DNA of 64,000 nucleotides, taken from Shinisaurus crocodilurus (taxonomy: Eukaryota > Chordata > Lepidosauria > Squamata > Shinisauridae). Below are positions 23,223 through 34,349 of the stretch, piece by piece (position 1 is the first letter of the stretch; each line of letters begins with the position of its first letter). The notes under the pieces were generated by a model that worked only from the letters and a program-made list of their open reading frames with translations, did not search any database and was not told the origin of the DNA. The position numbers and the translations under genes are program-made. Location: contig CM037879.1 of assembly GCA_021292165.1 (NCBI GenBank), positions 156,457,278-156,521,277 of the forward strand, read 5' to 3'.

Positions 23223-24239
23223 GTTTATCCTTATGTCCAATGCTAACAGTTGGAAGCTGCATAACCCACTCACAAGACCTATGATCTAGTTCTGGGTCCT
23301 AACCAACCATTTAGGAATCAATCAAATAATTTTTTTTGGATGCAATGCAGTAACCAACAGTTGTGTTAACAATAATGACCCCAATCAGACTTGTAAAGCT
23401 AGCGTTGACTAAGTCCTGAAAGCAGTTGTATATCTGAAATCAATCAGACTTAAGTATTCTTAAGTTACTTTGGAGGAAGGCCATGGATGGCAAAAGAATC
23501 TGTGTTGAGTTTCTGGGATTGGCCACAGCTGGAAAGGTGGACAAGGTTATGTAAATGCTGGCTGTTACTGGGAAGCAATTTCTTTTTATTTGTCTTTGGC
23601 TCTGAATATTCATGGTCTACTTAGCCACATAGGTAACTGTATGATCCTTATATTAATATAGGCATCTGCAGTAAAACAATTCTACAACACTCTGTTCCAC
23701 TATCTCAATTACTATAATCCCTTGTCTATGACTACAAATTGAGATTCATTTTATTGTAATAACCCACATAGTTGACACATGTGAGCAGGCAAAAACCTTT
23801 ATAAGAATAATATTCTTATAAAATAGGGAGGGGGACTCAATTTAAAAATAATGCTAAAATGAATACTTACCGTACTTTAAGACAATAAATACCCAAATAC
23901 AAATGAATATATCACTTCCTGAAGATGCTGAATAAATGAGTTCCAAAGTTAGAGGATCAATATCAAGAACACTTTTCTAGCACTATATTCCCTTACTGTT
24001 CACGCTTGGCACACAGATATCCACACACACACCCCTTCCCTAAGCATCCTGCACACAGAAAAGGGTACTGCATGGGGTTTTTTTTTTTAAAACAACAACA
24101 ACAACACAGTATCCAGCACCTGGGGCTGAGTGCATGGCAATATATAAACTGGTCCACAACAGCACTCACTAAGCTGATGGTCACCACTATCAACTTTGAA
24201 AGAACTGATCACCCATTTGGGAAGAAAGCTGGGGAATAA
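23223..24239. other. Intergenic, nothing recognised
   Basis: A short AACAAC run lies at about 24091. No gene seen. Confidence 0.5.
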
Positions 24240-24247
24240 GAATACAG

Positions 24248-24539
24248 CAGGGGTGGGGAACATCTTTAAGTCCGAATTCAGGTTTGGAGAAGCTCTTGGA
24301 AATAGCATTCCAGTGGTGGGTGGGGCCAAATGCAAAGCAGGTGAGGCCAAAGGCAAAAGTCATGGGGCCAAAAATGCCAGCATATTGTAGCTTAAAGCTC
24401 TTTAGCCTCAGAAGAGACATTTCAACCTTTTAGAATGGGGGGAAAAAACTGCACAAAAGCTACAAACTATCAAACAATCAGTGGTTGTGGCAAAGGGGGT
24501 GGGGCCATCTGGGAAACTCCCCAACCCTGGCATACAGCC
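24248..24539. mobile_element. hAT-like element (292 bp)
   Basis: It starts CAGGGGTGGGGAACATC and ends CTCCCCAACCCTG. The flanks GAATACAG (24240-24247) and GCATACAG (24540-24547) match at 7 of 8. The interior shares CATTCCAGTGGTGGGTGGGG and TTTCAACCTTTTAGAATGGG with copies at 2266 and 57005. Confidence 0.88.
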
Positions 24540-24547
24540 TCCTTCTT

Positions 24548-25122
24548 TTCCTTAGCTCTGTCAAAGACGGCAGCAGCAACCAACTCTATAATGTGTGCAC
24601 TGCATGTACACATATTCTCCTATGCAGCAGCTGTAGCTATGATCTAATGCTGCACATGAAGATCTGTAGCCCAAGACTAGTAGTCTTAGGAAGGATATGT
24701 GAATATAATAAATAATGAAGTCTATAAATTTAAATAATTATTGTCCAGTATATTCTATAATACTTGGATACTTATAAACATCACAAAAAAAGCAGATTGT
24801 TCAATAAACTGATAAATGTTATTACATTTTAGCAATATACTTTGAGAACTGAAAATAACTTAGAAGATTATGCATACACACCATGTATTTTAATTTTATT
24901 AAATATGAAAATATTAAAGTACAGAAATTTCATAAAATACTTATATCAATAAATGCTCAATTCAAAAGCACAATACAAAACACTCATAGGGAATACCTTA
25001 GTATATCATCTTACAGTTCTTTTAGTATTAACAGCTTAAAAACTAATTTTAAATGTAAAGATATTAAAAACTTTAAAGGTTTTAGACAAAAAATTGTTTT
25101 CTTTAAACATTGGTATATTGAA
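24548..25122. other. AT-rich sequence 3' of RAD51AP2
   Basis: This includes the likely 3' UTR on the minus strand; AATAAA-like A/T-rich hexamers are abundant and none can be singled out. Confidence 0.4.
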
Positions 25123-25936
<814 letters not shown>

Positions 25937-26038
25937 CTCTTTCCATTTGTAAGCTGTAGCTTTCTTTCTTCATAAATGTATGAGACACGAATGCTGGGTT
26001 CCAAGGGAAAGCTTGTGTCCAACTAGTATCACATTGTT
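25937..26038 (-). CDS. RAD51AP2: RAD51AP2 penultimate coding exon
   Basis: This 102-bp exon on the minus strand lies between an acceptor (TTTAAG before 26038) and a donor (G|GTAAAA below 25937). It encodes about 34 residues, including TSWTQAFPWNPAF and KKESYSLQMER. Both junctions are phase 1: the last G of the giant exon plus AA gives Glu, and the final G plus GA of the last exon gives Gly, so the three pieces read through without a shift. Its length and position match the small middle exon of three-exon mammalian RAD51AP2. The exon was located by reading splice sites and frame, not by an ORF starting with Met. The flanking introns are about 690 bp (25242-25936, downstream) and 690 bp (26039-26729, upstream). 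Confidence 0.88.
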
Positions 26039-26380
26039 CTTAAATGTGGAAAAACAAACTCACTATAAGCATTATATTTAATATTAAAAGATAAACTAGT
26101 ATTTTGATCTATATGTGAATGTACTAGGTCTAAAATAAAGCAAGATTACACTAAATATTACATAGCAAAGTATGCTGCCCTTCTACTTCTCTTACCAGTT
26201 ACCAGGGCCAAAGTTAGCAGCTGCTGGGACTTCATCACCCTGACAGGGCCCACTACTAATGCCTGCACTGAGTCCCTCTTTATTTATTTTTCCGTCCCAG
26301 TGCTCTGAGCGGCACCAGCTGGCTGAGTATACCTGCCCTTTTAATTTCCCATAATGCTTCTGAAGCAGTATTACTGGGCA

Positions 26381-26429
<49 letters not shown>

Positions 26430-26729
26430 GGAAATTAAAATGGCATATAGGGGCTATTCTGGGGGATATAGGAAATTAAAATGGCAGCTTTCAGCCACCT
26501 GCTGCTTGGCTAAGCCTGCCAGGGCCCACCAACAAAGAAGGGGACCCAAGAGAGTGCACTTTGTCTAGTGCTCCTTCACACCTGAAGCAGGCCCTGACAG
26601 TATGCAGATGGACAGAAAGGATCTACACATCTGTTCCCTCTTGATGACATATGCATGTGCAACAGAAGTACAATTCTGCTATGTAATCTAACATGTTGCA
26701 TAACATTTTTAAATACATTATTTAGTTAC
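26039..26729 (-). other. RAD51AP2: RAD51AP2 first (upstream) coding intron
   Basis: This intron lies between the giant exon and the 102-bp exon. It holds a repeat-like stretch at about 26199-26600, starting CCAGGGCC and ending GGCCCTG, that is interrupted by an ATT microsatellite (26381-26429). The CAGGGCC/GGCCCTG ends suggest a hAT-like element, but I see no clear 8-bp duplication. Confidence 0.7.
26381..26429. repeat. (ATT)n microsatellite
   Basis: About 16 ATT units within the upstream RAD51AP2 intron. Confidence 0.95.
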
Positions 26730-28613
26730 CTTCAGGGGATGAATAGAATGATTCTTCTGATATACTTGATGAACAGTACTCATGGAGTACTTCCTGTTCT
26801 CCAGGCCTTTCTAGCACTATGTCTTTAGATAAACTTTGTTCATTCTTATTTTGCTTCACCATAGTAGTGTAGTTCACAGTAGTATCGAAAGTGGAAAAGG
26901 TTGTATTTACTTTATTTTCACAAACATTTTTGGAGTCATCATCTAGTATGCTGTCAGAACAATTTAGTACAGGGAGGTCTGTCTCAAGAATATGTCTTTC
27001 TCCACATGATAGACTATTCTCATTTTCCTGACTAATGTCATTAAACATATGAAGCTCTGTCAGCACCAAATCAAATTGGGTTTTCATTTCAAATTCATAT
27101 TTTTTGTTAATTTCTGAAAAAAAATTGTTTTCTGTTGCATCTTCAAAATGCTTTTGTTTCCTTGGGCATGAAGCCTCAGTTAATTTGTCTTTAGAACCAA
27201 CAGATTTTCCACATTCATATAGTAGAGTTAAATTCTGATGCTGATTTCTTTTGCTTGTACAACTCTGCTCATTTGCATTTCCTGTCTTATTTGCATCTTC
27301 AGCATTTTGTTTCACAGGCAGTAGGTCTGAATTATGTGTGCCAGTTAGTAAAATATCTTTCTGAAGCATAAAGTTTACATTTTCTACTTTTTTAACTTTG
27401 GGATGCTTCAGTCTATTAGATACTCTAAAACTACATACAGACTGATATTGTAAATCACCCTTAATTTTTTCAAATACAAAGCTACTTCGTTTTCTTCTTT
27501 TTCCATGCAAGGCAAACTTGCTATGCCATGCTCTGACACTGACTGCTATATTTTGATTTAGACAAAGATCATGAGACATAGCCGAAGTAAAATACTGGTC
27601 AACACCTGAGAAACATTTAAGTATGTTTCCAGAATTAAGGTCATTCATTGGGAAGGGCACATCGTTGATTTCATGTTTGGGCCACTGGATATTGGTATTT
27701 ATATCTCTGGGATTCTGAGACTTTTTGCCCTTGCTTTCTTGTTCTAACAAAGAATGGCAATTTGTAAATAACTTGGGCGGAATACCGCTGCTGCTGATTC
27801 TATTATCAGTTGCTGTGCGTCCCTTGCTATATTTTTCATTATTTTCATCATTAAAGATTTCATTCCCTATAGATGAGATTCGATCCTCTTCCTCTGGATC
27901 AGTATTGAGGCAGATTTTTTTAAATGTGTCAAAAGAAGAGACATGGGCTTTCTTATCAACAAAACCACAAGGATTTTCTTGGCAATCTTCACAATTACTA
28001 CCACACCTCTTTTTATCCTTCTTTGCTCTGCTACAAGTTCCTATGTATTTTGGTACATATTTGGTCTTGCTTATAAAATGAATGCTATTTTTGAATTTCT
28101 CAGTTGCATGTTTACTTTGTGCTTTTAAAACAAGATGAGAAGCTTTAAACTTTTCAATAGAAAAAACACTGTTTTCACTGAAGGCTTTTCTATTTTTCTT
28201 TTGCATACATATTTCCATAGTAACCACTGTTTGAAGATTTGAATGTTTAATACTTAACTTTTCAAATATGGTTGGTACTGAAGTCAAATAATTCAATAAT
28301 GTAAAATTTGCTGTCAGATTATTCATTGTTTTAGGATTATGCAAACTTTGTTCCCATAAAGTAAAACTATTAAAATTATTCTCTGGTAAAATTTGATTGT
28401 TAGAAAGTAAAAGCTGCCTTGCCATTTTTTCTTTTTCCTTGCCAACTACTGAAAAGGTATCATCTTCTATAGTACCTCTGGAAAATATGTGACATTCTTT
28501 CGTACTGTTTTCATTAAATACTTCTCTTTGTTGGGTATTAGGTAGCATTATCTGGTTGAATATTGAGGTGTCATTCTTTTCAGCTGCAGCGCTCCAATTA
28601 TATATTTTCTTAT
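26730..28613 (-). CDS. RAD51AP2: RAD51AP2 giant exon, 3' part
   Basis: This open stretch on the minus strand runs to a donor (CCTGAAG|GTAACT at 26730/26729). It contains more than 600 codons; an internal Met lies at 28548 but is probably not a start. The sequence is Lys/Ser/Asn-rich and looks disordered, as expected for this scaffold-type family. Near its end, FEMKTQFDLVLTELHMF with DISQENE, and GEQEVLHEYC with SEESFYSS, correspond to the best conserved pre-C-terminal segments of mammalian RAD51AP2 as I recall them. A run of cysteines (CGSNCEDCQENPC, about 200 residues in) could be a small metal-binding patch or chance. No catalytic domain is expected. The 5' limit given (28613) is the acceptor of the putative 56-nt intron; in this frame the ORF stays open up to about 28667. 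Confidence 0.9.
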
Positions 28614-28669
28614 CTGGTAAGAATAACTCAAAAACAGCACATTTTACTAATTTAGGATTTACTACTCAC
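28614..28669 (-). other. RAD51AP2: Frame break in RAD51AP2: 56-nt intron-like segment or frameshift
   Basis: On the minus strand the 5' frame reads into GTGAGT (28669-28664), a consensus donor that also creates the TAG stop. The sequence GAGTTATTCTTACCAG ends at 28614. Removing these 56 nt joins AAC-T|AT-AAG and restores the downstream frame exactly. Against an intron: 56 nt is shorter than almost all vertebrate introns, and the segment is itself open in the downstream frame and reads like ordinary protein. A one-base indel near 28,665-28,675 is therefore the simpler explanation. Confidence 0.6.
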
Positions 28670-29561
28670 AGTTCCTTGAATAAGGTATATATATGTGCTG
28701 AGATACTTTGTTTCTTCTGAAATTATTATTTGCAGGGCATCTTCTATTTTTACAGGAAAAAATATTACTATCCTCATCCACAACTTTTTTATATCCATAG
28801 AATGAAGATTCAAAGTCTGTCTTTCTTCCTTTCATAAAACTGCTAGCTGGCAAACACAGGTGTAGGGTTTGGCAATTACTCTTTGCACTATCTGTAACTG
28901 GTTTTGGAATATGATATTGTTCTCCTGACCTTAAAATTTCACATACATCACGAAAACCTGTATAATTTTCATTATTTTGAAACTGTGGTACATCTGTAAA
29001 CAAACATTCCATTCTTGTAAGAAGCTTTTCTGCCAAGATATCATTAAAAAATATACTTCCTGCTGGCAACTCATTCTGTTTTGAAATACTACCACTTTCT
29101 ATTGATTTTTCTCTCTCTTTGGTATATAAGGGCCAAGATTCTGATTTTGTGATCAATGACTTATTATTTTCATTAAACTCCAAAGAATAAGCATCTTTTG
29201 TAATACTGCAATATTTATTTTCAAAAGCCCATTTTTCAATGAATGGTATATCTCCCAGCAATCTGGACTGCAAACTGGCATTCATACATGGTTTAAAATG
29301 TGCACATGGTCTTATATTGGTTTTAAAACTTGTACAGTTTTTCTCTTGCAATTCCAAACTATTTTGACTAAAATTATACAATACTTCAGGAAAACTGAGA
29401 GGTTTGTTTGATGACTTATCTACATGACATAGTCTTTCCAGCAACTGCCCTTTTTCCTTCTTTGAGCTCAGATTATTTCTATCTATTTTAAGTTTCTTTG
29501 GCCATGGTTCATCTATTTCTTCTCCTGTGGCTAAAAGTGCTCGTAAACTTGAGTTTTCCAT
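28670..29561 (-). CDS. RAD51AP2: RAD51AP2 giant exon, 5' part with start codon
   Basis: This is the N-terminal coding part on the minus strand, with Met at 29561 and about 297 residues before the frame breaks. The frame closes at TAG (28662-28664). The start peptide MENSSLRALLATGEEIDEPW, followed by PKKLKID, has the acidic then basic K/R pattern seen at the mammalian RAD51AP2 N-terminus. In this frame a stop lies only about 15 codons upstream of the Met, and two acceptor-like sites (TTTCAG and TTCTTCAG) lie just 5' of it, so a non-coding upstream exon is possible. The reading frame differs from the 3' part by one register, so this half joins the rest only through an indel correction or the small intron at 28614-28669. 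Summed over all exons, the protein would be about 1,000 residues, slightly below the roughly 1,160 of human RAD51AP2. Confidence 0.88.
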
Positions 29562-29579
29562 GTTCAGTTCTGAAGAATA

Positions 29580-30145
29580 AAACTTGGTCTGTTCTGAAAT
29601 TTAAACCAACATACAAACTGTTAAAATTATACTAATTATGTATTTGTAGCATTAATAAAATATAAAATACAGTAACAAAAATGTATTTTGGGTAACATTG
29701 TATTTGCCAAATGTATTGCCAAATGAAACCATAGAAATGACAGCATATTTATATTTGCTCTGCATTTACTATAGGAGTGACTTTAAAAAAAAACCCATAT
29801 AATTACAGAGCTTTAAAAAAAAAATTACTTGGAACAAAGGCCCACTAGTTAAAAGAATTGTACTTCTCCATGTGGTTAGGAATGCAGCTCTAGGCAGTGT
29901 TCAAATTTTAAAAAGCAGTATTAGGTACTTCAATAGACCTTATTCAGCAGGGTGTGCTTCACACTGACAGCTTAACAACAAAACTATATAATAGCCTTCT
30001 CCATACCCCACAGCCCCAGGAAGATCTTGTTCAGCTAAATTTGTGGATATCTCAAGTGCTTTCTACTGTGGACATAGCCTTTTGGCAATAGACAGAGGCA
30101 ACCTGAGAAGGGCAGGCACATACCCAATCGTAGTGCATGTGGGTG
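29580..30145. other. Upstream region of RAD51AP2
   Basis: AT-rich, with no obvious CpG island or TATA box close to the start codon. The transcription start is not visible here. Confidence 0.4.
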
Positions 30146-30536
30146 GCATTGCTGGTTCCAGGTTTTTGAGGGCTCTTGAGCAAGACACCCTTCTACTTTC
30201 TCATCACATTGTCACCACCTACTATTACTTCTCATCCTATTTCTCATCATTGCTACCACTTGCTTGCTTGATAGACAGAGAGCCAGTGAGCAAGTAGGCA
30301 GTGGCATCTACTGCTCCTCCTTCTTTGGCCTCATCTGGGCCAAAGAAAGAGGCAGGTGAACAAGCAGGTTGCAATGATGAAGAGGAACAAATCCATGGAG
30401 CTTTCATCACTGCTCCCCTGCTGAGGTATGGGCCCACTACCTGGTGCTGCTTGTGGTGTTGGTGCCTGCTGCTGCTTGGTAAGCCAAGGGATCCCACCAA
30501 CAGAGAAAGGGGCCCACCAGCTTAAGACCGCCTCAA
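30146..30536 (+). repeat. Unclassified interspersed repeat, copy A
   Basis: GGCTCTTGAGCAAGACACCC, CATCATTGCTACCAC, AGAGAGCCAGTGAGCAAG and GGTGAACAAGCAGGTTGCAA occur in the same order at about 60205-60540 (copy B). The family is not recognised. Confidence 0.65.
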
Positions 30537-30690
30537 ATCTGGGATATTTCCAGACAGACAGCTCCTAGCACTACCAAACAACATTGTGAAGCTGTTCTGT
30601 CTTTTCCTCCTTAATGTTTTTAAGATGGAAGAAACGGTGGGGAAATACAGGATGGTTATAAATGGAAGACAACGTTAACTGGAAACCTTG
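30537..30690 (-). repeat. GGGTGCTTCCAGATG-family MITE, inverted copy
   Basis: TTTCCAGACAGACAGCTCC, CTAGCACTACC and TCCTCCTTAATG correspond to the reverse of the complete copy at 59908-60122. It abuts copy A of the preceding repeat. Confidence 0.6.
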
Positions 30691-31676
30691 TAAAATTGTG
30701 TGAATGTCGCAAGGCAACATAAAAAGCTTCATCTGGAATTACTCCTGGACCCAACCCCGCCTCAGGAATTTCCTCAGGACCTGAGAGCTTGTCACCCACT
30801 ACCAACATATCTGAGACCAGAAAGGTTCTCCTATGCTGCTTTTGGTCTGGAAATTTTACGTGGCAACTTTTCTTGTCAGGCCTAAAATGATTCTAAAGTT
30901 CAGGAATTCCCTAGGCTCCTGATTTGTGCCCTATTCCTGAACAGTTTCCTGAACAAATGAGGAAAAGGAGGGCAGGAGCTGCCCAAGATAAGTTGGAAGT
31001 TGTTTGAACACTAACCACTGCCCCTCACATAGCATCCATTAAAAAAAAAATCCAGAAAAATGGAAGGGTAACCCATGAGCAAGGGAAGCCCTTACACAGG
31101 AATTAGGCCATGTCCTTATACATATTAAGTCTGTTTCCAACCTGTGCCATCCCTCTCCATTGTTTGCATCTGAACTGCTAGGCCTCAGTGCTGCCCTTTA
31201 GCTCTTTACCACACTCAAAATCATGTGCCTCATCAAGAGAAGGGGAAACTGCTTGCTCAGGAGAGGAGAGGCTGAAAGCGGCTACCCCTCTCCATTGCTT
31301 TTCTATCTTTTGAGGCTGGGCCCGGGCCTCAATACTGCGGTTTGGCTCTTGCACACACTCCAACGCCTCCGCCTAATAAAGAGCTAGTTGCTCAGCAGAG
31401 GAGAGACTGAGATCTGCCCTCCTTCTCCAATGTGCCTACTCCTGACTTTTTTATTATTTTTTATACTGAGTGGGGAAAGCAGGCAGGAGCAACCATATCA
31501 TGCTGAGGTAAAAACAGAAAGGAAAAAAGAAAAAGTGAAAAAGGAAGGAGGCCTCATGAAACCCTTCAAAAGAATTCCATATAACACCCTCACTGTTCGG
31601 TGGGCATCCATGAGCTCCAGTGCTGCAGAAGCCAGGGCAACCAGCTGCCTTCTCTGCCCAGGACAGTTGATAAATT
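30691..31676. other. Intergenic, nothing recognised
   Basis: No gene or clear repeat. Confidence 0.5.
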
Positions 31677-31755
31677 GAGAGTCAGTGTGGCGTAGTGGTG
31701 AGAGTGTTGGACTGGGACTCGGGAGATCCAGGTTCTAGTCCCCGCTCGGCCATGC
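31677..31755 (+). repeat. tRNA-derived SINE head, 3'-truncated
   Basis: This 79-bp piece holds only the tRNA-like head: TGGCGTAGTGG (A box) and GGTTCTAGTCC (B box), ending at CTCGGCCATG. The CORE domain and tail are missing. Confidence 0.88.
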
Positions 31756-33035
31756 ATACTGTGATCACTTGGTTAATAAAAGTAATACTCAGAGAAGCCT
31801 AGATCAAATCTTCCCTGACCTGGAGAAACTGTGCGTGTGTCAGTAGAGGGGGGAGCTTTGTACAGTGATGTGCAGGAACCATATGCAGCAGGTATGTTTA
31901 TTTGCCCATGCCAGAGGCACCTCCCTTTATGCCTGCCCCCCCCCCTTGCTCTGAGAGACAATGCCCTGCTGCAGCTCCTTTCTGACCCTTTGTAACCATA
32001 GACTTAATGTGTAGACCTGCATAGGCTTCCAACGTATTGGTTCCTTTAGACCTCCTCCAGAGCGAAGGTTAGAACTACTCAAAGAAAATGATAGAGAAAT
32101 CTAGGATTTTACCACATCTGTGATTGGACAGCAGCTTGTCCACTCAGAGGGGAAAAGAAGGTAGCAGCAGCAAAAGGGGAGTTCATGATCTTCCTAACTC
32201 AGATATTTTTGGTGTGAATGTGTTTATTTATTTTAGTTTTAAAGCATTTAAAAACACAACACGTTTGCATTCAGGTCCGAGAAGCAAAAGGCTTCTGCAT
32301 GCCAATCAGTGCTGAATTTGGGCTGGGCCGAGCTCAGAGCACGCTGCACTCCTAATTTGAAACATTAACACGGCAGGGCTTTTGTAACCCTCTCTCTCAC
32401 GCACACACCCCAACCTACAACATGGGGATAAGGAACTGAACTGACATTTGTAGAGCAGTTAAAAATCATATTTCACATGAAAATAAGATCCAAGTTGTAG
32501 CTTGAACCTTTGCTGCTCATTTTGTTTCTGGGTGGACACGGATATACACACTGGAGCCCAATCACTAAGCTAAAATCCTGGATTTTCCTGATTACTATGG
32601 ACAGTTCTCCCTTCCGCCCTGGAAGGGGGGGGGAGGGCTGAAAGAACCCGGAAGATCCATCCCCAAGCAATGGCTTAAGTTACTCTAATTCTTCCTTCTC
32701 TATGTTTTTAGCCTCCGGCGTGAGCCCTCTTTAGGCGGGAAGCCCTTGAGGCGTTCGGGCGCAGTCAACCCGGGTGAATCCTTCTTCCGTCTCTTGCTTC
32801 CCAACAAACGGAGCAGGAGGGACTAATTAAAAAGGGGGCTTTTCGTAATTCGTCAAGACTGCAATCCTATAATATATACACAGTTCCCTGCAAATAAGTT
32901 CTGAGTAGAAATGATAGGGTTGCGCTGTGAAGGTTCTTCTTGCCTCCACAATCTATTTGGAAAATAATAATAAAAGTACAAGCACCAGAATGGCATGATA
33001 GGGCTTCCAACGTGGGGAAGTATTTTCCGTCTTTC
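31756..33035. other. Intergenic, moderately GC-rich around 32.7 kb
   Basis: A run with several CpGs (CCTCCGGCGTGAGCC ... GAGGCGTTCGGGCGCAG) lies at about 32710-32820. A C-run is at about 31937. A small ACTCAGAAGTAA-type repeat is near 32860-32930. No gene recognised. Confidence 0.45.
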
Positions 33036-33150
33036 CTTGTCGAAAACAATCGCTCCTATATAGGCTCCTATGCGCTTTTACTTGGAAGTAAGTCCCATAG
33101 AGTTCAGTGGGGTTACTCTCAAGAAAGTGTGCAGAGGATTGCAGCCGCAG
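33036..33150 (+). repeat. ACTCAGAAGTAAGTCC-type short repeat
   Basis: ACTTGGAAGTAAGTCCCAT, AGAGTTCAGTGGGGTTACTC and GAGGATTGCAGCC form the unit seen also near 34000-34080, 46955-47030 and 49227-49320. Confidence 0.6.
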
Positions 33151-33170
33151 TTGTTCGCCCGCGAACGTTT

Positions 33171-33197
33171 CCGCCCCGGAACAATCAGTATAAAAGG
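33171..33197 (+). promoter_or_regulatory. Candidate core promoter: GC box plus TATA box
   Basis: CCGCCCC at 33171-33177 is followed 11 bases later by TATAAAAGG at 33189-33197. A start would be expected near 33220 on the plus strand, pointing away from RAD51AP2. The flanks are repeats, so this may be coincidental or element-derived. Confidence 0.3.
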
Positions 33198-33229
33198 CAG
33201 ACCTCTCGATTTCCTGTTACCTTCCCCGT

Positions 33230-33433
33230 CAGTCGAGGGATGCTGGTGACTCCAGGGTTAGTGGGGCCCCTTATCCATTGTAGCTTTTATTGTGAGCTTT
33301 ATAGAGCTATCCATGGTGGTGAACCTATTTTGAGGATGGAGTACAGCACCAATGGATAGCTCCTATAAAGCTCAGAATAAAAGCTGCAATGGATAAGGAG
33401 CCCCACTGACACAGGAGTAACCAGCCTGCCAGT
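33230..33433. mobile_element. Palindromic MITE, diverged
   Basis: The arms GGGGCCCCTTATCCATTG / CAATGGATAAGGAGCCCC and GAGCTTTATAGAGCTATCCA / TGGATAGCTCCTATAAAGCT pair. The outer ends GCTGGTGACTCC / GGAGTAACCAGC resemble the better preserved element at 34136. No clear target duplication. Confidence 0.65.
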
Positions 33434-33490
33434 AAGCCTTATTGCATCTTCATGAGGCTTGCTTCTCAGTGAATGTTCATAGGATTAGAG

Positions 33491-33558
33491 CAGTGTTCTC
33501 CAACCTTGGGTCCCCAGATGTTTTTGGCCTACAACTCCCAGCATGCCCCAGCCAGCTG
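33491..33558. mobile_element. 68-bp half-copy of a hAT MITE with intact duplication
   Basis: The perfect duplication GATTAGAG is at 33483-33490 and 33559-33566. The left arm (CAGTGTTCTCCAACC, then CCCCAGATGTTTTTGGCC) matches the families at 10397 and 62446. The right arm is gone; the copy ends at CCAGCCAGCTG. Confidence 0.8.
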
Positions 33559-34135
33559 GATTAGAGTGATTGAGGAGTTTGATTCATGGGGGTGGGGACT
33601 GGGGAACTGTTTCAAAAGATAAAGTTGCCCCCACAGGAACTCACTGTTCTGGCTGTGTGTGTGTTTGTCACAGACTGGACCTGCACTCTGAATGTAGTAA
33701 ACACCCAAAGTAATTCCTAGTGCACACTGTGCTTTTCTCTGATTCTGTGGTGGGGGGGGAGTATCCTCACTAAAATATAGTAAGTTAGAACTGTTTAAGG
33801 ATATATTTTAATGTATAACGTATTAATAATGAATAATGAAAAGCTGGAGAATTTCATTTGACACAATTTGACATTTTGCTCTTAGCTAAGCAATTGGTTA
33901 AGGTGTATGTAGGAACAGCTAGTAAAATGGAATCCCAAAACCACTCTTAAGGGTGTTTTGGGGTGGGGGTTTTTTGCTGGGTGAGGCAAATTACAATCTT
34001 ATATATGTCTACTCAGAAGAAGTAAGTCCCATTGATTTAAATGGAACTTACTCTCATGTAAATGTATATAAAATTGAAGCCTTGAAGAGGTACTCACAGT
34101 GGTAGAGGATATGCTCTGTATGTATCAGTCTCAGG

Positions 34136-34341
34136 CAGTGGAGGCTGGTGGCTCCAATGTCAATGGGGTGGTGTATCCACCCCAAGTTGTAGTCTGAAGT
34201 TTTAAGGAGCTATCCATAGTGCTGAACCTATTTGGGGGGCTATGGGTGGGGTTCGGCACCATGGACAGCTCTTTTAAAGTTCAGACTAAGCCCAGAGCGG
34301 ATACACCACCCTACAGATGTTGGAGCCACCAGCTTCCACTG
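34136..34341. mobile_element. hAT-like MITE (206 bp)
   Basis: The perfect duplication GTCTCAGG is at 34128-34135 and 34342-34349. The ends CAGTGGAGGCTGGTGGCTCC and GGAGCCACCAGCTTCCACTG match at 19 of 20 as inverted repeats. Confidence 0.95.
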
Positions 34342-34349
34342 GTCTCAGG

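Noticed and set aside
27725..28128. Plus-strand hydrophobic ORFs
   Set aside because: Antisense shadows of the RAD51AP2 giant exon.
31677..31755. tRNA gene
   Set aside because: A- and B-box-like motifs are present, but the sequence is the head of the local SINE family and lacks proper acceptor-stem pairing.
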